A model generated the notes under the pieces. It saw only the letters and a list, made by a program, of their open reading frames with translations. It searched no databases and had not been told where the DNA came from. The translations under genes and the position numbers were made by a program. From positions 62,001-126,000 of the forward strand of contig JADKJE010000006.1 of NCBI GenBank assembly GCA_016722515.1: a stretch of 64,000 nucleotides of DNA, in the 5' to 3' direction. Shown here one piece after another: positions 58,217-64,000 of the stretch. This DNA comes from Alphaproteobacteria bacterium (GTDB lineage Bacteria > Pseudomonadota > Alphaproteobacteria > Rickettsiales > JADKJE01). Every line of letters begins with the position of its first letter. The stretch's first letter is position 1.

Positions 58217-59121
58217 AATGCTTCTTTGTGTGACTCATAAGCTTCACGTAAATGGTCAAGCAACGTTTGATCATCAATTGAAAAGCCAGCCGTATCTAAA
58301 TCACCAATTATCCTTGTGGTGCAAGTGTTTTTCTGTGATTGAAAGTTATAGCGGTATTTTGAAATAGCCAGTCCTAAAACAATTTTTTGCAGCGTCTTAA
58401 TTTTCTTGGTTGCCGATCTTTTTTGGCTAGAAGAGAGTTGTTCTTCGGTTAATTGAGATATTTGTTTGTTTAAGTCATCTATCTCATTTCTTAGAGATAG
58501 GATTTGTGCATCTTTTTCTCCGATCATTTTATCGTGTTCTATTTTGATGTTAGTTGAAGTTGAGGTGCGTTTGGGTTTATTTCCTATTCCTAAGACCAGT
58601 TCCTCCAACTCAGGTGGAAATTCTATGTCATAGCGTTGAATCCATTCAATATAATATTTTGGTGAAATCGGATCTGATAATTGACCATGATCATGGGCTC
58701 TTTCAATCAATTCCTTTAATTTTAAAAACCGCCCGACAAAAGGTGATTGACGTATATATTGTTCTAAATTGTTCCAATTAACGAGATAGGGATTGCGTCC
58801 AAATGAAAGTGATAATGCCTCTTCCAGTTCCCAATATGCAGCTTTACTCCAAAAATCATAATCAGCGAAGGCAGTGGGTTGATTAAAAAACAGGCTATTT
58901 TCAAATTGTTCTATTTTAAATCGTTCTTCTTCCTCGGATTTTAAAAGTTCTTCCTGATATATTTTTAGAATTTCATCCTGTCCTTTTGATTCAAGCTGGC
59001 GGCGAAATACAGCAATCTCCTGTCTTAACCTCTCGAGTTCTTGACCTTCCGCATCTAAGTTAGCAAATCTAAACTGCCGATTGATTAAGAAAATTATATG
59101 CTCTGATCGTTTTTCTGACAT
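58201..59121 (-). CDS. Unknown coiled-coil protein
   Basis: A 306-aa protein: MSEKRSEHIIFLINRQFRFA, a coiled coil (EGQELERLRQEIAVFRRQLE SKGQDEI), a central part with FADYDFWSKAAYWELEEALS LSFGRNPYLV, and a second coil (DKMIGEKDAQILSLRNEIDD LNKQISQLTEEQ). The C-terminus, RIIGDLDTAGFSIDDQTLLD, looks helical. No family is recognised, though the middle part (W..EEAL.LS.GR.P) recurs in proteins next to P4-type integrases as far as I recall. AT-rich. Confidence 0.65.
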   Translation of the reverse strand: MSEKRSEHIIFLINRQFRFANLDAEGQELERLRQEIAVFRRQLESKGQDEILKIYQEELLKSEEEERFKIEQFENSLFFNQPTAFADYDFWSKAAYWELEEALSLSFGRNPYLVNWNNLEQYIRQSPFVGRFLKLKELIERAHDHGQLSDPISPKYYIEWIQRYDIEFPPELEELVLGIGNKPKRTSTSTNIKIEHDKMIGEKDAQILSLRNEIDDLNKQISQLTEEQLSSSQKRSATKKIKTLQKIVLGLAISKYRYNFQSQKNTCTTRIIGDLDTAGFSIDDQTLLDHLREAYESHKEALENSL

Positions 59122-59150
59122 TTATCAGTCGCTCCTGATGCTTGATTGGT

Positions 59151-60338
59151 TTAGGATTTTGAACGATGGATTGCATTTTCCAAATAATCTCCCCACCATT
59201 GCATCATTTTTTTGCGATCCTGTAAATACTGGGCATGATTATAGCTCGCTCTCACTTTATTCCGTTCAGCATGAGCAAGTTGTCGTTCAATCACATCAGC
59301 ATGGAATCCATGTTCATTCAAGATAGTTGATGCGGTGGCGCGGAAACCATGTGCGGTTGTTTTTGATCTGTATCCCATGCGGTAGATCGCAAACAGCATC
59401 GTGTTTTCGCTAATGAAATGTGTTGGCTTAATGCGGTTAGGGAATATCAATTCACGGTGGCCGCTGATTTTCTCTAATTGTTTTAGGATATCGATTGATT
59501 GTTTGGTTAGCGGCACGATATGCTGCATACCCATTTTCATTCTCTCACCAGGAATACGCCACTCTTCTTTTTCCCAATTGATCTCTTCCCATTTTGCACC
59601 GCGTAATTCAGTCGTGCGGACGAAGGTGTTGAGTAATAGCTTGAGAGCAAGTTTGGTTTGCAGGTCTCCGTCATAGTTTTCTAATGTGGCTAGGAATCCA
59701 GGTAGTTCATCTTCTTTGAGATGTGCGAAGTTTTCTCGTTTACGAGTTTTGAGTGCGCCTTTTAATGCCGCGGATATATCGTATTGAAGGTCTCTTGTGA
59801 GAGTGGCGTATCTGAAAATTTGTCCACATGACTGTAACAGGCGTTTTGCTAGGTCTATAGCTTCTCTTGCTTCTACTTTGCGCAATACGGCTAACAATTC
59901 AGGTGCTGTGATTTCTTCTATCGGCCTGTGACCCAGGGAAGGAAAGATGTCTAATTCTAAACGGCGGATCACATAATTAGCGTGTCTGGGTGTCCAACTG
60001 GGGATTTGGTTTTCGTGCCATTCCCTTGCTACCGTTTCAAAGCCATTTTCTGTTTTGAGAAGAACCTGACGCTTAGCCTCTTTTTTTGCTTCTGAGGGAT
60101 CTATACCATCTCTTAGTTTCTTACGGGCTTCATCTCGTTTATCCCGTGCCTCTTTTAATGAAACTTCTGGATACACTCCAAACGCTAATCGTTTCTCTTT
60201 CCCACCGAATCGATATTTCATTCTCCAGTACTTGCCTCCACTTGGGGTGATTTCCAGATAGAGGCCTTTATCATCAGATAACTTCTTAGCTTTAGGTTCT
60301 GGCTTCGAGGTCTTACAGAGTATATCAGTCAGTGGCAT
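59151..60338 (-). CDS. P4-type tyrosine integrase
   Basis: A 395-aa integrase. The N-terminal DUF4102 domain (KLSDDKGLYLEITPSGGKYW RMKYRFGGKEKRLAFGVYPE) binds arm sites. The catalytic domain shows R in NTFVRTTELRGAKWEEI, H-x-x-R in TAHGFRATASTIL, H in QLAHAERNKV and the nucleophile Tyr in RASYNHAQYLQDRK. It starts next to five TGCCCCC-type repeats and 165 bp from the tRNA-Ser, so it is the integrase that put the island there. Confidence 0.95.
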   Translation of the reverse strand: MPLTDILCKTSKPEPKAKKLSDDKGLYLEITPSGGKYWRMKYRFGGKEKRLAFGVYPEVSLKEARDKRDEARKKLRDGIDPSEAKKEAKRQVLLKTENGFETVAREWHENQIPSWTPRHANYVIRRLELDIFPSLGHRPIEEITAPELLAVLRKVEAREAIDLAKRLLQSCGQIFRYATLTRDLQYDISAALKGALKTRKRENFAHLKEDELPGFLATLENYDGDLQTKLALKLLLNTFVRTTELRGAKWEEINWEKEEWRIPGERMKMGMQHIVPLTKQSIDILKQLEKISGHRELIFPNRIKPTHFISENTMLFAIYRMGYRSKTTAHGFRATASTILNEHGFHADVIERQLAHAERNKVRASYNHAQYLQDRKKMMQWWGDYLENAIHRSKS

Positions 60339-60340
60339 TT

Positions 60341-60398
60341 GGGGGCATCTCCAGTTGGGGGCATATAGATGCCCCCAGAAGTGCCCCTATATGCCCCC
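60341..60398. repeat. Right arm-type repeats (GGGGGCAT / ATGCCCCC)
   Basis: Two copies as GGGGGCAT (60341-60348, 60357-60364) and three as ATGCCCCC or GTGCCCC (60369-60376, 60381-60387, 60391-60398). They lie between the integrase start codon and the tRNA, so they probably serve both as arm sites and to autoregulate the integrase promoter. Confidence 0.75.
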
Positions 60399-60502
60399 GG
60401 ATTTTGCTAAATACGGATGGACGTTATAAGACCAACTATAACCTAGAAGTCTTGATTTGTATAGGATTTTCGGATGATTTGGGACTGTCTCGGACAAGGA
60501 AA

Positions 60503-60592
60503 TGGCGGATGGGGTGAGATTCGAACTCACGGTACGCTTTCACGTACGTCGGTTTTCAAGACCGGTGCCTTAAACCGCTCGGCCACCCATCC
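60503..60592 (-). tRNA. tRNA-Ser (anticodon TGA)
   Basis: On the - strand the gene begins GGATGGGTGGCCGAGCGG and ends in acceptor CCCATCC, discriminator G and an encoded CCA. The anticodon loop CTTGAAA gives TGA, and a long variable arm with a GTACG / CGTAC-like stem is typical of serine tRNA. The T-arm is GTTCGAATC. Its 3' end is the attachment site of the island. Confidence 0.95.
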
Positions 60593-60762
60593 GCAGGTAG
60601 TCAAAACATTGAGCGGGAGGGCAAATATAGCATCATTTTTTTTAAGATGCAATGCCTATCAGCGTATCAATGGAGGTTATCATCAGGTATCATCAGCTTA
60701 CTAACCAAGCCACTCCACTCCACTCCACCCCAAAACACCCCACTCCCAAAACCCCCCCCCAC

Positions 60763-61578
60763 CTAAATCCTAACAAACGAGTGCACCGGCCCCAGGAGTA
60801 TGGTTTCCAGCCATATCTCAAAATGCCCCAGCCAGTTGCCGGCATCAAACACCAGGCACATCCATAATGAAAGGGCCAGGGCTGGGCCGAAGGGGTAGTG
60901 GCAGGTGCCTTTATAAGCACGCACGAACAACCCCAGGATGGTGCCGCTGAAACCAGCCAGCAGGAAGAAAAAAACCACCGAGTGAAGGCCAACCAGCGCA
61001 CCGCAGATGGGGATAAATTTTACATCGCCCAGGCCAAGCATTTCCTTTTTGCGCAGCCAGCCATAAATATAGTGAAGAAACAACGCGATGGCGGCGGCAA
61101 TGGCGGCACCAAGCAACGCTTCCATCGAATTAAGCCAGCCCCAGATGAAAAGAATAATGGTCAGTAACAGATGAAAAATCTGTAAGCCATCGGGAATAAT
61201 CATGTGTTCCAGATCAATCACCGCTAGGATCATCAACGACACCGTTAAGATATAAAGTGGCAAGGCATGAAGGGTCACGCCGTGGGTGAAATAGAGGATC
61301 ATAAAACAGCTGCCCGTGACCAGTTCGATGACCGGATAACGCCGCGAAATAGGTTTTTTGCAATAGCGGCATTTGCCTCGTTGAAGCAGCCACGAAAAAA
61401 GCGGGAACAAATCTTTAACACCAAGCGCATGGTTGCAGTGCGGGCAATGCGAACGCTCAACCACCAATCCTTCTTTGCGGGGAATGCGATGGCTGGCCAT
61501 GGTGGCAAAACTGCCCAGTGCAAGGCCAATGATAAAAAGGAGAAAGGGAGTGATGAAGGTCAAAATCATGGGTTCCAA
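60763..61578 (-). CDS. pilD: Type 4 prepilin peptidase
   Basis: A 271-aa inner-membrane aspartic protease that cleaves and methylates prepilins. It has the cytoplasmic Cys pairs CPHCNHALG and CRYCKKPISRRYP, the first catalytic Asp region AVIDLEHMIIPDG, the second GLGDVKFIPICGALVG, and about eight membrane spans. Core-genome gene beside tRNA-Ser. Downstream lie C-rich low-complexity bases (60700-60765), with a C9 run just past its stop. Confidence 0.93.
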   Translation of the reverse strand: MEPMILTFITPFLLFIIGLALGSFATMASHRIPRKEGLVVERSHCPHCNHALGVKDLFPLFSWLLQRGKCRYCKKPISRRYPVIELVTGSCFMILYFTHGVTLHALPLYILTVSLMILAVIDLEHMIIPDGLQIFHLLLTIILFIWGWLNSMEALLGAAIAAAIALFLHYIYGWLRKKEMLGLGDVKFIPICGALVGLHSVVFFFLLAGFSGTILGLFVRAYKGTCHYPFGPALALSLWMCLVFDAGNWLGHFEIWLETILLGPVHSFVRI

Positions 61579-61764
61579 GGGGTTGAAGTTTGAAAATTAA
61601 AATGAACATCAAAATGAACATCAAAATGAAAAACAAAATAAAAAAGGAAATGAAAACAATCCTGTGAACACAGGTAGCAATCTAGCCGTTATAACCAACA
61701 TTCCTAATCATTTGGTTAATTTGGTTTTTATGCTAAACTGAAACTTTATAGAATGGGACTAACT

Positions 61765-62271
61765 ATGCGGCATATTTACGTGCTTCGGCATGCGCAAAAA
61801 GATAATAGATCAAAGGAATCCGACCGGGATGTACCACTAACGGCCCACGGCAAAGAACAGGCGAAAAACCTGGGGGTATTTCTTAAAACACAAACGATTC
61901 AGCCCACTGTCATTCTTTGTTCGGATGCACTTAGAACACGAGAAACTGCTGAACATCTGCTGCAAGGATGGGAACGCGAACAAGACGTTATTTTTTCGCA
62001 TGAACTTTATTATACGACCGCCGGAGGCATCCTTACTACCGTGCAGAAATTGGATGATCACGTGCAATCGGTGTTGTTGGTGGGGCATAATCCTGGGATT
62101 CATCAATTTGTGATGCTGATGAGCGATTTTAAAGATGTCGCAACGCTACAGAAACTAAAAATCGAATTCCCCCCCGGCGCATTTGTGGGAATGGCATTGG
62201 CCATTGATAACTGGGGCGATGCCGCACCAGGGCAGGGACTGATTGAGCATTGCGTGTATCCGCTGAAATAG
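61765..62271 (+). CDS. SixA-like histidine phosphatase
   Basis: About 168 aa from the ATG at 61765 (MRHIYVLRHAQKDNRSKESD); another ATG is at 61753. The phosphatase catalytic His is in LRHAQK, a second in LLVGHNPGIHQFV. SixA dephosphorylates His-containing phosphotransfer domains such as ArcB, though in alphaproteobacteria the target may differ. Chromosomal, monocistronic. Confidence 0.88.
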   Translation: MRHIYVLRHAQKDNRSKESDRDVPLTAHGKEQAKNLGVFLKTQTIQPTVILCSDALRTRETAEHLLQGWEREQDVIFSHELYYTTAGGILTTVQKLDDHVQSVLLVGHNPGIHQFVMLMSDFKDVATLQKLKIEFPPGAFVGMALAIDNWGDAAPGQGLIEHCVYPLK

Positions 62272-62634
62272 GAAGCGTTTTCTCTGCTTTAAGCGAAGTG
62301 AGGAAGGAATTGCGCTAGTCGCGCAATAGCTATTGTACTGGATTCCCGCCCTTTTTAAGCAGCACTCGCCTAGGCTTATACTGCTTAAAAAGGGCAAGAA
62401 TGACGGTTTTTTTGGGGCAGGTAATGACCCACAAACTCCGTCATATTCAGCCATTTTCACAGAATGAGCTGAAGGCGAGTACGATGAGTGCGACTGGCAT
62501 GGCCAATGTCTCGGTGGTTGCAAGACCAACCATGGCCTTGAGAACAGGAACGTGTGAAAAGTATCAACAGTTAAAAAAAGGGAGAAGCTCGATTTTAGGG
62601 CCGTGCAATCGCATGTTGGCTTCTAAACCCCATT
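62272..62634. other. Intergenic region with two palindromes
   Basis: About 360 bp between the convergent genes sixA and rnd. It contains the hairpins at 62309-62327 and 62348-62395. Short open frames here show no protein character. Confidence 0.6.
62309..62412. terminator. Hairpin ATTGCGC/GCGCAAT plus 15-bp perfect hairpin with T run
   Basis: ATTGCGC (62309-62315) pairs with GCGCAAT (62321-62327). GCCCTTTTTAAGCAG (62348-62362) pairs perfectly with CTGCTTAAAAAGGGC (62381-62395) around an 18-nt loop; GAATGACGG and seven T (62406-62412) follow. The frame GGATTCCCGCC ... GAATGACGG recalls dispersed palindromic elements of alphaproteobacteria. It may act as a two-way terminator. Confidence 0.6.
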
Positions 62635-63801
62635 TTATCGTTTCAGTGGAATCACCACAATTTTCCCATCCCTTAATGTAAAGGCCATATTGCCTTTCTT
62701 AAGTTCCATGGCAAACTTCCCAAATATTTCATACCTCCAGCCATACATTGCTGGCACACTAGGTGAGTGGCTATCTTCGTCTTTGGCAATGACATGTAAG
62801 TCGTCATCGTTAGCAACCAGTTTTTCGGCTACATGTGAGACCATACATTGTTGTTTTAATAATAAACGCAACAGCTCCACCACCGGTTTGATATGTGAGG
62901 GAGTATGGCTGCGTTCAACCAAGGTCGGGAGGTCATCAGGTTCAACGGCATTGATTTTGGCAATGATATCCAGCACCTCGGTGGCAAAGGGAGTCAACAG
63001 GAGATCTTCAGGTATCGCTCGAATCTCCATTAATTCATCGATGGTCTGTGGTGCCGCTGCTGCAATTTCCAATAACACATTATCTTTTAAAACAAAGCCG
63101 CGCGGCACATCCATGTGCTGCGCCTGGATTTCACGCCATTTAGCCAGTTCCTTGACGCGGTGGGTAAAGCACTTTGCATGGCTGCGTAGGCGCATTTTTT
63201 TCCAAACTTCTTCAACATCAGTTATATACACATCTTTGTTTTGCAGATTGGCCATTTCCTCAGCTACCCAAGCATCACGTCCTGATTCTTTTAATTCGTG
63301 GTCAATGCGCTGATAAATATCACACAGGTGACGCACATCGTTTAAGGCATAATCATATTGTTCTTTCGACAATGGTCTTCTGGCCCAATTCGTAAAACGA
63401 TGGCTTTTATCAATTTCGATCCCCAAATATTTTTCTGCTAATGCACCATAACTAGCCGAATCACCAAATCCACAGACCATAGCGGCCACTTGCGTATCAA
63501 ACAGCGGGAACGGGATTTTGCCATGCCGATGCAAGATAATCTCAATGTCCTGGCGGCAGGCATGAAAGACTTTCACAACCTTTGGATTATCAAACAACGC
63601 GTAAAGTGGCTGCAGATTCATCCCTTCGGCCAGCACATCAACGGCAAAACATGCGCCACCAGGTGCTGCAACCTGAAGGATACAGAGTTGAGGATAATAG
63701 GTTTTTTCCCGAATAAACTCGGTATCAACCGCAATAAATGGTTCATGCGCGAGTGGGCTACACAGCGCTTTAAGTTCGGAAGTTGTCTGAATCAATGACA
63801 T
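62635..63801 (-). CDS. rnd: Ribonuclease D
   Basis: About 388 aa from the ATG at 63801 (MSLIQTTSELKALCSPLAHE). A DEDD-type 3'-5' exonuclease: FIAVDTEFIREKTYYPQLCI (first D and E), VFHACRQDIEIIL, and the last D with Tyr in YDYALNDVRHLCDIYQRID. An HRDC domain follows from about residue 210 (RVKELAKWREIQAQHMDVPR). It processes tRNA 3' ends and other RNA. Core gene, complete length. Confidence 0.95.
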   Translation of the reverse strand: MSLIQTTSELKALCSPLAHEPFIAVDTEFIREKTYYPQLCILQVAAPGGACFAVDVLAEGMNLQPLYALFDNPKVVKVFHACRQDIEIILHRHGKIPFPLFDTQVAAMVCGFGDSASYGALAEKYLGIEIDKSHRFTNWARRPLSKEQYDYALNDVRHLCDIYQRIDHELKESGRDAWVAEEMANLQNKDVYITDVEEVWKKMRLRSHAKCFTHRVKELAKWREIQAQHMDVPRGFVLKDNVLLEIAAAAPQTIDELMEIRAIPEDLLLTPFATEVLDIIAKINAVEPDDLPTLVERSHTPSHIKPVVELLRLLLKQQCMVSHVAEKLVANDDDLHVIAKDEDSHSPSVPAMYGWRYEIFGKFAMELKKGNMAFTLRDGKIVVIPLKR

Positions 63802-64000
63802 GTGGGCTTTATCTTGATCGCTTAAAGCCAAAGAATACTAATATTTTTTCTCAAAGTACAGTGCTCATCCATCACGTTCTTCTGTCTTCTGTGGGCAAGG
63901 CTTAACCAGTATAGTCTACTACAATAAAGACAATAAAGAATATTCGCCCGCCACCTGTGCCTAACAGTCAGTCAATGGAAGAGCACCGATAGGATTTCAT
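63802..64000. other. Right-edge intergenic stretch
   Basis: About 200 bp upstream of rnd with no gene visible before the window ends. I see no clear promoter or RNA gene. Confidence 0.4.

Larger units (their letters stand above)
46369..60517. mobile_element. Integrative island in tRNA-Ser (about 14.1 kb)
   Basis: Bounded by the tRNA-Ser 3' end at the right and an imperfect copy of it at the left, with TGCCCCC-type arm repeats inside both ends and a P4-type integrase gene next to the right end. Cargo: PRTase and DprA/SLOG genes, a leader-controlled unknown gene, type I system RM2, a second tyrosine recombinase module and a coiled-coil protein. No conjugation genes are present, so transfer would need a helper. 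Confidence 0.7.

Noticed and set aside
60700..60765. Functional element in the C-rich stretch next to pilD
   Set aside because: Repeated CCACT units and a C9 run look like simple low-complexity sequence; no stem or conserved motif seen.

Overview
The window looks like alphaproteobacterial chromosome dominated by stacked mobile DNA. The alphaproteobacterial assignment rests on a DUF2924 / serine recombinase / HTH integration module, gene-transfer-agent-like tail genes (DUF2460, DUF2163, NlpC/P60, a GTA-type host-specificity protein, DUF2793), a DUF3489 protein and a DUF6362/DUF6378 pair. I cannot name the genus. Only the right end (about 60.5-64 kb: tRNA-Ser, prepilin peptidase, SixA phosphatase, RNase D) looks like core chromosome.

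Layout. (1) 1-1.6 kb: the end of an unknown nuclease-like gene, a DUF2188 gene and a gene-free stretch with a nested RNA-like hairpin. (2) 1.6-7.7 kb, + strand: type I restriction-modification operon RM1 (excisionase-like HTH, hsdM, hsdS, hsdR). Its hsdM and hsdS carry three apparent single-step frameshifts. (3) 7.7-46.0 kb, almost all - strand: a siphovirus-type prophage. From right to left it has a serine-recombinase integration module, a LexA/UmuD-like autocleaving regulator divergent from two unknown genes, a replication/recombination operon (HTH, Sak4-like ATPase, ssDNA-binding-like protein, SF2 helicase, RecB-like nuclease, Toprim/RepA-like primase-helicase, RuvC-like resolvase), two DNA methyltransferases, a lambda-like packaging and head module with a protease-capsid fusion, and a long-tail module whose distal genes are GTA-like. 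It ends with small membrane lysis proteins and a lysozyme whose 3' end overlaps hsdR of RM1. (4) 46.37-60.52 kb: an integrative island inserted at the 3' end of tRNA-Ser(TGA). It is bounded by an imperfect copy of the tRNA end and by clusters of TGCCCCC arm-type repeats on both inner sides. It carries a translationally coupled phosphoribosyltransferase / DprA-SLOG pair, a promoter-leader-terminator unit in front of an unknown 150-aa gene, an intact second type I system (RM2) with an unknown membrane-associated gene inside the operon, a second tyrosine recombinase module, a coiled-coil protein and a P4-type integrase. (5) 60.5-64 kb: chromosome.

Themes. Several genes are interrupted by one-base indels (hsdM, hsdS, lysozyme, tape measure) or by one in-frame TGA. 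These could be decay, recoding or assembly error, and only reads can tell. Between the tail chaperone and the tape measure there is a clear protein-coding frame without any normal start codon, best explained by -1 frameshifting. The least explained and most interesting parts are the PRTase/SLOG pair with the neighbouring attenuator-like leader, the gene embedded in RM2, and the two unknown genes divergent from the UmuD-like regulator.
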